Source: Diphasiastrum complanatum (lineage: Eukaryota; Streptophyta; Lycopodiopsida; Lycopodiales; Lycopodiaceae). Taken from it: a stretch of 64,000 nucleotides of DNA. Below, one piece after another: positions 1 through 64,000 of this stretch; positions within the stretch are counted from its first letter, which is position 1; the number at the start of each line of letters is the position of its first letter. Under the pieces are notes generated by a model. That model was not told the DNA's origin. It did no database searches and was given only the letters and a program-made list of their open reading frames with translations. The DNA is taken from assembly GCA_029204225.1 (NCBI GenBank), contig CM055096.1, forward strand, positions 30,856,953-30,920,952, in the 5' to 3' direction. The position numbers and the translations under genes are program-made.

Positions 1-345
1 AATGCACTAAGTTTGTTACTGTTTGAATTTTGGCTTCAATAAAATGAGTGTTTCTCGACTATCTCAACTATCTTCCCTAGCCCTTTTGTTTCTGTGCTCT
101 GCCTTCCTTGTTCGGTGCACCCTTGGGCCTTCCTGGTCTCTTGTGAAAGAGGGGAGCGGTCAATGCCTCACCATCCCCATGCAAAGCACCTGGCTGGCTA
201 GGCTGGGCCCAAGCTGAGGCCGCCGGCTGGGATAGGGAAGCCAAAGAGGGGACTCCCTGAGCAGTTGAGCGAGGAGGCGCTGCTCGTGGAGTGACTGGCC
301 CGTGGAGGAACTGGCTGTGGAGGGGCCGTCCCTGTAGGAGGCAAT
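1..345 (-). mobile_element. hAT element 1: C-terminal tail region, partial
   Basis: About 250 bases here (roughly 95-345) match 12,344-12,630 closely, with scattered substitutions and small indels. In the other copy the minus strand reads as a basic tail with AT-hook-like RPGRPKG and KRGRPHR words followed by proline-rich sequence. The same order relative to a transposase on the minus strand occurs in both places, so this is probably the tail of the transposase at 1,055-2,060. Frames are broken here and the element continues beyond the left edge of the window. Confidence 0.6.
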
Positions 346-389
346 GACAGTGGCGATATGTACTGAAAGGGGCGTTGTGGTGGCCGGTA

Positions 390-565
390 GGGATTGTTCC
401 GACCCTGGGCCGGGTAGGATCGGTTCGGATTTTTTTCGACCCTGTTCGGACCCTGGATTGCGGATCGGATCGGGTCTAATTTTTTCGACCCCGGGAAAAT
501 TTGACCCTCAGCATATTTTTCAACCCAGTGTATATTTCTCGACCCTTTGTATAAAATCCGACCCT
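390..565. repeat. TTTTTCGACCC word array
   Basis: The word CGACCC, usually preceded by a T run, recurs at least five times, together with GGATCGG and a CCCGGG palindrome. It lies between the tail and the catalytic part of hAT element 1 and looks like the terminal or subterminal region of an inserted element. No coding potential was recognised from 345 to 1,050. Confidence 0.5.
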
Positions 566-1054
566 ATGTAGTTTTCGATACAGTAGTTTCAAGACTTCGC
601 GTTGACAGTCCGCCTATTTTGTACATGTATTTATAGTTACAAGGCGGTTGTAATTAATATAGAAGATAGCATTCAATGCAAGTTAATTGGAGATATTTTT
701 GGTATATCTAATCCTAGAATCTTCATCAGAAAACTTCTTCTGATATTCCGAGTCTGATAATTTATTAATCAGTATCAACGTTATCACGCTCAACAAGCTG
801 AAGTTATAACTTCATGCCATTGTACTCATTGTTGATAATAATCAGAGTGCAATTTGTCCTACTATTGTTATTGTTCTATTGCGCATTTGTATGAATCATT
901 TGTTTGAATTATTTTGCTGCTAATTGTGGCGCTTCCGATCCACGCATCTAGCTCGCTCCTAGCTTTCGCTCATACCCAGTGATTTTCGACAGAGACGTTC
1001 GTTTGTGCTACAGAACACCGCGCTCTAAACTGACTCACTAACAGCCTGTTTCTT

Positions 1055-2060
1055 CTCCTCGTGTAGATGAGGGCCCATTTGCTCCAATTACGCTCACAGA
1101 TGGAGGCAACGCAATCCTATAGTACGTGCAATGAAATAGTTTAGCACATGTGCACGGTTGGAATGTCAAGGAAACGCACTAAGGGAGGATGAGATGAGAT
1201 ACATACTTGTGAAAGGACACGTAGTGCAAGACGCTGTATGGAGGGATAGGTGCTACCGAACATGGTCCACCAAGTAATGGGGGAGCTGCCTGTTTTCTGG
1301 ATCATGAGCAGCCGGGTGACCAAACGTGCCCATGCCGAAACGAAATGCAGCTAGCTCCTCCATGAGTCTGATAGGATCCAAAGCAATGCGTGGGCCCACC
1401 CTGTAGATGTACTCAAGCCAATCTGCCTCGAGCTCCTTGTTGGTGATTTGTGTCGGAGAGAGAAAGAGGGGATGCAGCATGTGTGCAACGTTGTGGATAC
1501 TGCTGTGAAAGTAGTTCCACCACGTCTCCCATATACCCTTGAGCTCGATCATCCTGCACATTATACTGGGGGTTGAAGAAAGTACAATGAAATCGAAGCA
1601 AAATACGAAAAATGTAACATCAACCGACAAGCAAACTAGCAATCACTGAAAATGATAAAGAGCAATTACATTACTATACTGCTTACCTCTTTGGCTGCAA
1701 GATGGGCAGGTGCAGGAACTGTCCAATCCGGTCCATGAGCTCATACACCAGTTCAAGTGTGGACCCCTCGCTGTCAGCCATGCGGAGCACAATGTAAAGT
1801 GGACGCAAGAGTCTTGACAACGTCTGCGCATCCCTCCAGAACTGGAAACCCCTCATCGTGGACGAAAAGTGCTCCCCATCCTCTGTGTGTTGAAACGTAC
1901 TAGCACACCAAAGATCGCTGGCAACCATCTGGAGAAGTTGTGCCCTGCACTTGATCAGACGGTCAATGACCACCAAGTCGAAAGCAAAGCGTGTGGGGGC
2001 TAGCTTTCGGAGGTCCAATTGGCTGAGCACCTGTAACATGGCAAGAACACACCTCTTCCT
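1055..2060 (-). pseudogene. hAT transposase relic (element 1)
   Basis: On the minus strand, 2,060-1,683 encodes the core block with RFAFDLVVIDRL, FWRDAQTLSRLLRPLY and MADSEGSTLELVYELMDR, which fit hAT-superfamily transposases of the DUF659 type. An apparent intron follows, and 1,600-1,253 continues with WWNYFHSSIHNVAHMLHPLF, PITWW and SIQRLALRVLSQVC. Near 1,095-1,060 the minus strand gives ICERNWSKWA, the hallmark C-terminal dimerisation segment. hAT transposases cut and paste DNA and leave 8-bp target duplications. No single intact frame or full N-terminus is visible. The same core sequence reappears, truncated, at 13,555-13,680. Confidence 0.8.
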
Positions 2061-2274
2061 GGAAGAGGGCCCTCACGGATGATAGCTCCAACTGAGGGAA
2101 GTGCACCTATGTCCCCCATGAGAAGGTCAATGTTGTGCAATTGTTCGAAATCAGACGTAGGGCGCGGACAGCGACGAAGGCCCAGCGAGGGCAGAGAAAT
2201 TAGGTGAGAGAGATGAAATGAGGGGGCAGGGGGGAATTAGGTTAAAAATTAAATAATATAATATATTATTATAT

Positions 2275-2352
2275 TATGGTACCGCAGCACCCGTATGGTG
2301 CCGCGGTACCAGTATGGATCAGCGGTACTGGGACTCGCGGTACCCGGTACCG
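2275..2352. repeat. GGTACC-rich end of hAT element 1
   Basis: This stretch has several GGTACC, CGGTACC or near-palindromic GGTAC words within 78 bases. The same kind of block bounds element 2 at 10,715-10,790 and 14,866-14,950, so it is taken as the right subterminal region of element 1. hAT elements commonly carry short repeated transposase-binding words near their ends; that these are binding sites is inference. Confidence 0.6.
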
Positions 2353-3250
2353 CTGGATCTATGATATATATATATATATATACTAGTTGGTTGTGCCCGT
2401 CGATGACGTGCAATGGGCACTTACCCACAAATAAGTGTTTATATATTTGTGGAGGCTGTGTTTTTTTTACCATTTTTTTAAAACCTATTTAGCTTTTCCT
2501 TTTGCAAATGGGTGACATTATTTGCCGACAAAGTGTGACATTTTCTACGGCACCTCACACATTCTCTCTCTAAAATAGTTTTATACTATATAGATTTGCT
2601 TTTTGGGAATTTCTTTGGACTTTTTTTCTAGAACTGGGTTTATCCCCCTTATAACAAGCATCAAGAACGTATTGCATAGCCAAAAAATAATATCTCAATC
2701 AGAGTTGTCATTCTAAAGTTTGACACCAGCTAGATTGTTAAAATATCAACCCTGAGGTAAGAAACTTGATGGTACCTTGGCAAGAAACGTAAGAGGCTAA
2801 AAGGCTGGTTAGACCTCCAATAACAGCCACAACCATTTCCTTTTTTATTTTGCCTATTTTGGGTCCGAGATAAATTGCAACATCTCCTAAATAGAATTAT
2901 AGCTACCTGATGTTTTTTTCATAGTTTCGTAGTTCGTAAAAAGGGTAAAACTCACAAAGCTATTCAAGCTATGTTTCAATGTTCTGAATATACCGAAGGA
3001 TGAGAAACAGATGCAAGTTTGTCAGGAAGTAAAGTATACCATTCATGAGAAAAATTTCCAGTGCCAAGTGATTTGATTCTTCACAGTAAGGTATGGTGGA
3101 TCAGCCACAAAGATGAGTTCTATGCCAACCTATTGACCATCTAATTGCATAAGTCCATCTAGGAGATTTATTTAGCTCTACCAAGTCTATATCTAGTATT
3201 GAGCTATGAGCCCTAAACCCTAAACCCTAACTGCCCCAAGCCCTAAACCT
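2353..3250. other. AT-rich intergenic DNA with interstitial telomere-like words
   Basis: No gene seen. A short TA run lies near 2,361-2,382. Bases 3,211-3,230 read as two CCCTAAA units followed by CCCTAA, with one more CCCTAAA at 3,241. This is the plant telomere word, but far too short to be a chromosome end, so it is an interstitial remnant. Confidence 0.6.
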
Positions 3251-3660
3251 GGAACTACTGGAATCGTAATCGTCCTTTTTTTTTTTTTCTCTTTCTACTT
3301 TTACCCATACTGCATGTATTTTTAAAAATAAAATAAATCTGGTGAAAACCAGCGAATCGTTGGTTTTTTGGGGTGGCGTTTCATGAATCGCGATTAAGAC
3401 CTCGATCCGATCCCAATTCGCGAATCAATAGTGCAACTATGGTTAGTCAATCAAAGGTTCTGAATGGTACTTAGAAGATTATTTATGTGAAATTGTCCCA
3501 CCATCTGGTCTAGATTGGGATCCCCAACACTTGTGTTAAGTACAGTTATACCAATTATAGTCGTGTCAAATCGCGATTCATTGAAAGAACCGCGATTCGA
3601 AAGACCTTTTCGAAAAGGTCCGGTTTGAACCGTTTGTTGACTGTTCGAACCATTTAAAAA
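3250..3660. repeat. CGCGATTC / GAATCG word array
   Basis: The words GAATCG, ATCGCGATT, CCGCGATTCG and GGTTTGAACC recur on both strands from about 3,250 to 3,655, ending at an A run (about 3,656-3,678). The pattern resembles element ends rather than coding DNA. The region lies about 650 bases upstream of the BED-finger of hAT element 3 and may be its 5' end. Confidence 0.4.
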
Positions 3661-3679
3661 AAAAAAAAAAAAAAAAACT

Positions 3680-3790
3680 CGTCGCCTCCTCGCGACCTCC
3701 TGCTCTTGCTCCTCGCGATTGCTCCTCACGACTCCTGCTCCTCACGACTGCTCCTCGCGACTCCTGCTCCTCGCGACCTCCTGATCCTGC
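3680..3790. repeat. CTCCTCGCGA minisatellite
   Basis: About eight imperfect units built on GCTCCTCGCGACT or CTCCTGCTCCTCACGACT follow directly after the A run. Reading frames across it are low-complexity artefacts. Confidence 0.6.
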
Positions 3791-3854
3791 AGCCTGCTTG
3801 TTACCTCCCCCTGCTCGTTACCTCCCCCTGGCCCTGAAGCTTCCCAGATATCCG

Positions 3855-4175
3855 CGCCTGAGAGAGAGAGAGATCCGAGACACTGGACAGAATATAGATC
3901 CGCGAGTCTAGAGAGAAATCCGAGAGAGAGAGAGAGAGAGGGGTGGAGTTGTGTGAGAGGGGTGGAATTGTGTGTGTCACGTGTGGCTGTTCAGTGTGTG
4001 TGACTGTTGACAAATGTGTGTGTGTGTGTGTGTGACAATGTGTGTGTGTGTGTGTGACAATGTGTGTGTGTGTGTGTGACATGTGTGAATAGATTTTTAA
4101 GTTAAAAGAGTGTGTTTGAGTCTTTGAGAGAGAGGGAGGGAGACTTAGGGGTGGGTGTGTGTGTGTGTGTGGAGG
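3855..4175. repeat. GA and TG dinucleotide tracts
   Basis: GAGAGA tracts (about 3,860-3,940) are followed by several interrupted (TG)n tracts (about 4,013-4,082 and 4,153-4,170). The apparent Thr/His-rich minus-strand frame over 3,801-4,082 is a product of the repeat. Confidence 0.8.
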
Positions 4176-4289
4176 GAGGTCCTAGGGAGAGTTGGCCTTT
4201 AGGTGTGTGTGAGTGAAAAATCAGAATTTAGGAGGGGGACCCGGGAGAAAGACTAGTGGGGGAAGAGAGACTAGAATCTCGATAGTAGA

Positions 4290-6325
4290 TACCATGCCGA
4301 GACTCGGAAGGATCCCTTGTGGGATCATGTGACAGTTGCTTCTAATTATGGCGCCTCAGGCACTAAGAGGTGGACTTGCAAGTATTGTGGCAAGGACTAC
4401 ACAGGTGGCCCCACTAGAATAAAGGCACACCTATTGCGTCTACGTGGTTATGAGATCGCAGGTTGTGCGCGAGCACCTGACTCATTGATGATACCTGCAG
4501 CTCCATCTACGGCTACCTCGGAGGGTCATCATTCACCCACAGGTTGGTGAATCGTGATCGTAAATTGTAATCAATGATTGAAGATTTGGAATTCTGAAGT
4601 CGTTAATAGTTATAACTTATAAATCCATTAATGATGATTATCCTGTGTTGGGATTCCTGTCACCGGAGTTATTGACAATTGTAAGTTGTTACTAGATGCT
4701 AAATAGAAAATCTTTGCATTGATGATTGCGTTGTAAATTATAATTCATTGCATATGCCATATCGTATGTACTTTGACATTACTACAATCTACAGACTACT
4801 ACAGTCTACCACGATTCATCTATCTCCACTGTAATTTGTCGTAGATTCTAGAATCTAGATAGTAACTAATATTTTGTGGCCATTGGCAATGTGTGCCATG
4901 GATTGCAGAGGTACTAGACATAGGCCGGTTCTTGATGAGGTTTGTTACCAAGAGACCGAGGGTCCTGAGTGTGTTCAGGGAGTATTCTAGTCTCGACATA
5001 TTGAGGCCTGCCCCCACCAAGTCTACTTTTCTATTCATCAAATTTGATTCAAATTTCATCACTTAGATTCTTACTACTTACTACTTAGAAGCTAGTACAT
5101 AGCTTACTAGCAACTACTAACTACTTTCGAGACTCCAGTTTCAACCTAAGACCCTTGTTGAAGCTAATACAATTTGCAATCATGATCCGTTCCAGGTTTG
5201 GCTTTATTTTCATTGTTTTGGAGCGCCTCGTGAAGGTGCATGATGGCTTGAGACAGATGGTGGTCTTACAGCTTTGGCGTCAGTGGAGGCACTCACGAGA
5301 GCCTAAGGCTCAGCGATTTGAGAGGATTGTGCTAGCATCTCCTTTTTGGGATGATGCACGGGCCATTATCATAGCGTTGCAGCCTCTTTACACTGTCCTG
5401 CGCCTTACGGATAGAGAGGGCTGCACTTTGGGCCTTCTCTATGAGTTCATGGATAGGCTGGGAGAGCAGATTCGCACCTGCACTGCCATCGGTGCAGAGA
5501 GGTTTGTATTATGCATTATCTCTTATCACGATTGAGGAGTGTTTATGTAATATGTAGTATGTAGTAGTAAGTATGCACCATGTGACATGTATGATGTATG
5601 ATTTTCAAATTTTATAGGGTTGAAGAAATAAGAGGAAAGTGGCAAGCCAGGTGGGAGTGGTTCCATCAGCCTCTACACGCTATGGCTTGCATTCTTCATC
5701 CTCTATGGAGGAATGAAGATCAGTTTTATGATGCAGAGCTCCAACAGGGATGGCGCACATACATTGAGAGGGTCTATCCTGATCCCGTCATGCAGGATTC
5801 ACTCAGGGATGATCTCAATGTCTTCAGGTATAAGTCCTTAGTCATGACAATTCTCTAACATTTGTTATTTTTTCAAGTCCTTTGTCTTTCTTGAATCCCA
5901 ATGAAGTGAGTGGCCACATTGTCACACTCGGCACTCACTCATGAATGATCTTCAATGTGCATTGTCACAACTCACGTGTGCACTGTACAGGCGTGAGGCT
6001 CTTGAGTTTGGGTGTCCAGGAGCGCGGCTCAGAGAAGGACAACTGCGCCCTGTTTCATAGTGGGACAAGTATGGGGGTGATTGTCCTCAATTGCAGGAAC
6101 ATGCTCACATACTTCAAGTTACTGTCCAAGATCTTTTATTGCCGCTCTTCCTGTTGGTGATGTATCTATTGATTATCTTGTTGCTCATCTTGTTGTTGAT
6201 CATCCTACTGCCGATGTACCTCCTGATTCTGTTATTGCTTATCTTGATATTCATGTACCTACTATTGATGGTCCTGATGCTCTTGCTATTGATACTCCAG
6301 TTATTACGATGATGATATCTTAGAC
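4290..6325 (+). pseudogene. hAT transposase relic (element 3)
   Basis: A plus-strand relic of a BED-finger hAT transposase. 4,296-4,548 encodes DPLWDHVTV, WTCKYCGKDY and a later HLL...GC, the C-x2-C...H-x-C layout of a BED zinc finger. 5,200-5,505 gives SPFWDDARAIIIALQPLYTV and DREGCTLGLLYEFMDRLGE. 5,636-5,828 gives GKWQARWEWFHQPLHAMACI and later HPLW. 5,985-6,110 gives LEFGCPGARL and WDKYGGDCPQLQ, after an intron-like gap also present at 24,600. The tail (6,145-6,323) is a low-complexity Asp/Val/Pro-rich frame. The region between the BED finger and 5,155 lacks a recognisable core, and the CERNWS end is missing, so it is inactive. Confidence 0.75.
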
Positions 6326-6877
6326 TATTGGCGATCTTAGCTGAAGATCTCCTTGAGCTATCGGCGGCCATTGATTTTCATTAAGTTTTCTTATTTGGAG
6401 AATGTTTTGTGACTGAATTATGTTGTCTTATGTTTTCATTTATGCTTTTACATGTCACTGTGTTCGTGATAACATGGGCTTGTGATATTTTCCTCATCAG
6501 CATACTTCATGTTGCTCTACAAGAAAAATGAGGATCTTACCATAAAGTTACCAGACAATCCTGAACTTTTTCCGTATCTGTCAGCCTCTATTCTTCAGGT
6601 TTGAGTACCGCACAACGGATGCTTTAGAGTCCTTGTGACTCAGCACAAGGCTCTAACTAGTTAATTCTAGAAGATTCCACAGGAGTACTCAAAACAATAT
6701 TAACTAAGTGAAATTGTTGATGGAGATGCAAAACAATGGTTAGAAATTAATTTTTTTCAAAGCAAGTGGGAGAAGCAGAAAAGGAAAATTCTTCATTCTT
6801 GAACTTCAACGCCTCATCAAATAGATGTGTCTCATGAAAGACGAAATTGTTTATCTTCATTAAGCGTTTGTTATTCA
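6326..6877. other. Intergenic, no supported gene
   Basis: AT-rich sequence downstream of the pump gene. A plus-strand open stretch at 6,501-6,598, bounded by an AG and a GT, was noted but has no recognised homology; see the rejected items. Confidence 0.4.
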
Positions 6878-7223
6878 TGGTATATTTATGTTAGACATGA
6901 GAGTAGTAGTTTGGCTGGAAAGTTCTTACTTTTCCCATATTCTTGTCATAAGAATGCTTGAACGTCCCCAAGTCTGACACGCTACTTAGAGAGCATCGTC
7001 TGTGTAGAGTTACACTCTAGCCATTACACATCTGCCAGTTATGTGTACTCAATGATCTCTTAGAAAAGCCTCACAACATAATATCATGCATGAGTCCAAT
7101 TTTACATCATCATTGCAATCGACTGCTACTAACAAGATGCAATGAACAAAGGTATCTGTATTAACTTGCCAAGGAAACCAATGGGCAAACTGCTCCAACA
7201 GTTCAACTTACAAACAGTATTGA
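6878..7223 (-). pseudogene. Partial duplicate of the Ca2+-ATPase 3' end
   Basis: This block matches 7,703-8,253 over most of its length: shared runs start at TGGTATATTTATGTTAGA and continue through ATGCAATGAACAAAG. At about 7,155 it skips the roughly 250 bases that hold the stop codon and most of the last pump exon, then resumes with the first part of that exon (minus-strand frame reads PIGFLGKLI against PVGFLVKLI in the functional copy). It also keeps a shifted version of the intron 3' end. It is therefore a local tandem duplication with an internal deletion, and cannot encode a functional terminus. Interestingly its Gly is the family-typical residue. Confidence 0.75.
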
Positions 7224-7702
7224 AGCAAAAGCTCTCCGTACTTCTCACAGCGCTCCAAGAAGGCTGGTAATTGGTAGCTCGGACTTGCGTCCTGGAGCAC
7301 TCATGTAAACTTCTGGTGGCTCTGCCGCCACATTAGGAACGAGTCCTAAGCGTGACAAGGCAAATGCCGTACATGACCGGTGCATAGGCTTAACATGGGG
7401 TACGGGTCCCCCTCATGAGCTGCTCCTACTCAGCTCTAAGCTGACATTAGACCACCCATTGCGGGATGGCCCCCGATGTCAGTCACACCGTTCCGGTTGC
7501 GCCAAGACGGCAAAGATGCAGAGCAAGGTCACCCTTGCCCACGAGAAATGCGGCCACGACCGCACACTCCCGGCCCAATATAAATATCCATAAGTCCAAC
7601 ACCATTAATACTGATGCATAGCGCCATGGGATTTCAGTTAATGTTGTCTCGATTAAATGCAAGCACTTCATTGTAGGAAAACCCGACCGCACCCGAGACC
7701 GC
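7224..7702. repeat. GC-rich insert related to 57,640-58,560
   Basis: This segment sits exactly between the two copies of the duplicated pump 3' end. Its GC content is visibly higher than its surroundings. It shares a diverged order of words with 57,930-58,140 (TGCATNGGC, GTCCCCC, ACTCAG, TTGCGGG or CTGCGGG, AGTCACAC). Neither copy has a recognised domain. It is probably an unclassified or non-coding part of an LTR element. Confidence 0.45.
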
Positions 7703-8049
7703 ATGGTATATTTATGTTAGAAATGAGAGTAGTAGTTTGGCTGGAAGTCTGGCACACTACTTAGAGTACATCATCTGTGTAGAGTTACACTCTAGAACCA
7801 TTACACATCTGCCAGTTATGTGTACTCAATGATCTCTTAGAAAAGCCTCACAACATAATATCATGCATGAGTCCGATTTTACATCATCATTGCAATGGCT
7901 GCTACTAACATGATGCAATGAACAAAGATATCTCTACAATGAGAGAGACTAGTATCATTCACTATGAAAGAAATTAACAGAATAGAAATTCTAGAAAGCA
8001 TATCTTCCCAATCAAACTGATAATACAACAACTGGTACTAGCAAGTTTT

Positions 8050-63550
<55,501 letters not shown>

Positions 63551-64000
63551 CTGCAGACAGATACTTTAGTTTGTTGACATTCTGATGTGAGTCAAACACA
63601 CATAGTAGCACCCAAACTTGTCTGGTTGCCAAACTATACTTGTTCAAAACCCATCACGTTTCAAATACGTTAGATAGTTTTTCTTCTAGAAAACTCATTT
63701 TCACCTATTTGTAATAATATCATAAGATTGTGCACGTCCTATGCTCCCTAGTGTCATCTTTTTTTATTTTATAATTATTTATGGGCATCGTAGCAATCTG
63801 GGCTATTGGTCATGGCTGCAATCCTCACCTCAAAACCTAATGGCTATGACCATGATAGTCATTCTCAACTTGTACACTTGGGCACTTGCCAGACCAGCTC
63901 ATCGTGTGGCAACAAGCAACTCATTCGAATTGTCTTATGTTAGAAATCAGCTAGCAATCAGCCTTAATCTACTTGTAAGAAGAGTAGCATTCACAAAACT
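63551..64000. other. Intronic DNA upstream of exon a
   Basis: No exon encoding the TGES region is seen, so the next upstream pump exon must lie beyond the window and this intron exceeds 450 bases. Confidence 0.6.

Noticed and set aside
3211-3249. Possible chromosome end or telomere
   Set aside because: Only about three CCCTAAA units; interstitial remnants of this size are common in plants.
3801-4082. Minus-strand Thr/His-rich open frame
   Set aside because: Produced by (TG)n repeats.
6091-6312. Leu-rich hydrophobic plus-strand frame that looks like several membrane segments
   Set aside because: Alternative frame of low-complexity hAT tail sequence; the Asp/Val/Pro frame continues the transposase relic.
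6501-6598. Open plus-strand stretch bounded by AG and GT, reading YFMLLYKKNEDLTIKLPDNP and LFPYLSASILQ, possibly an exon of another gene
   Set aside because: Only about 32 codons, weak donor (GTTTGAG), no neighbouring exon and no recognised homology. Worth a protein search but not supported as a gene.

Overview
The window is nuclear DNA from a land plant with a large, repeat-rich genome. Evidence: GT-AG introns of up to about 14.8 kb, a short run of the plant telomere word CCCTAAA inside the sequence, a plant-type plasma-membrane calcium pump gene, and dense relics of hAT, Ty3/Gypsy-type and LINE elements. No bacterial-style operons, rRNA or tRNA genes or CRISPR arrays were seen. The lineage cannot be fixed from sequence alone; a fern or another large-genome plant is possible, but that is a guess.

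Only one host gene is evident. It is an autoinhibited Ca2+-ATPase (P2B type, closest in motif content to the ACA8/9/10 group) on the minus strand. I placed 23 exons between 63,550 and 8,050. All 22 introns are GT-AG, every exon phase matches its neighbour, and together they encode 764 residues plus stop. The protein runs from the end of the actuator domain, through TM3-TM4, the DKTGTLT phosphorylation site, the nucleotide-binding domain, the GDGTND hinge and TM5-TM10, to a basic C-terminus. The N-terminal calmodulin-binding and actuator exons lie beyond base 64,000. Five introns (14.8, 11.4, 7.8, 6.9 and 5.9 kb) have been filled by transposable elements; most of the others are about 90-760 bp.

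Layout from left to right: 1-2,350 hAT relic (minus); 3,200-6,330 low-complexity DNA and a second hAT relic (plus); 6,880-8,253 duplicated 3' end of the pump gene with a GC-rich insert; 8,050-8,434 last two pump exons; 8,870-10,330 word-array repeats and a MITE; 10,715-14,950 deletion-derivative hAT element with GGTACC-rich ends; 15,381-16,552 six pump exons; 16,922-22,170 a three-level nest (hAT relic, broken by a solo LTR, broken by a gag-only LTR element); 22,460-28,108 eight pump exons plus MITE and hAT pieces; 28,900-31,240 Gypsy chromovirus relic (minus); 31,240-34,905 LINE relics (plus); 35,365-35,757 LTR; 35,881-36,985 four pump exons; 37,660-48,195 head-to-tail LINE cluster (plus) with (CT)n tracts at its junctions; 48,340-48,422 TM3 exon; 49,690-55,430 two Gypsy relics (plus); 56,457-62,440 nested LTR elements including a Gypsy pol (minus); 63,194-63,550 two pump exons.

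The genes do not form a pathway; the theme is one essential gene threaded through retrotransposon and transposon debris. The points most worth following are the LINE copies that repeatedly abut (CT)n tracts, the LTR family with AG...CT ends instead of TG...CA, the several elements whose ends carry dense arrays of a family-specific short word, and an Ala replacing the near-invariant Pro in the pump's hinge motif.
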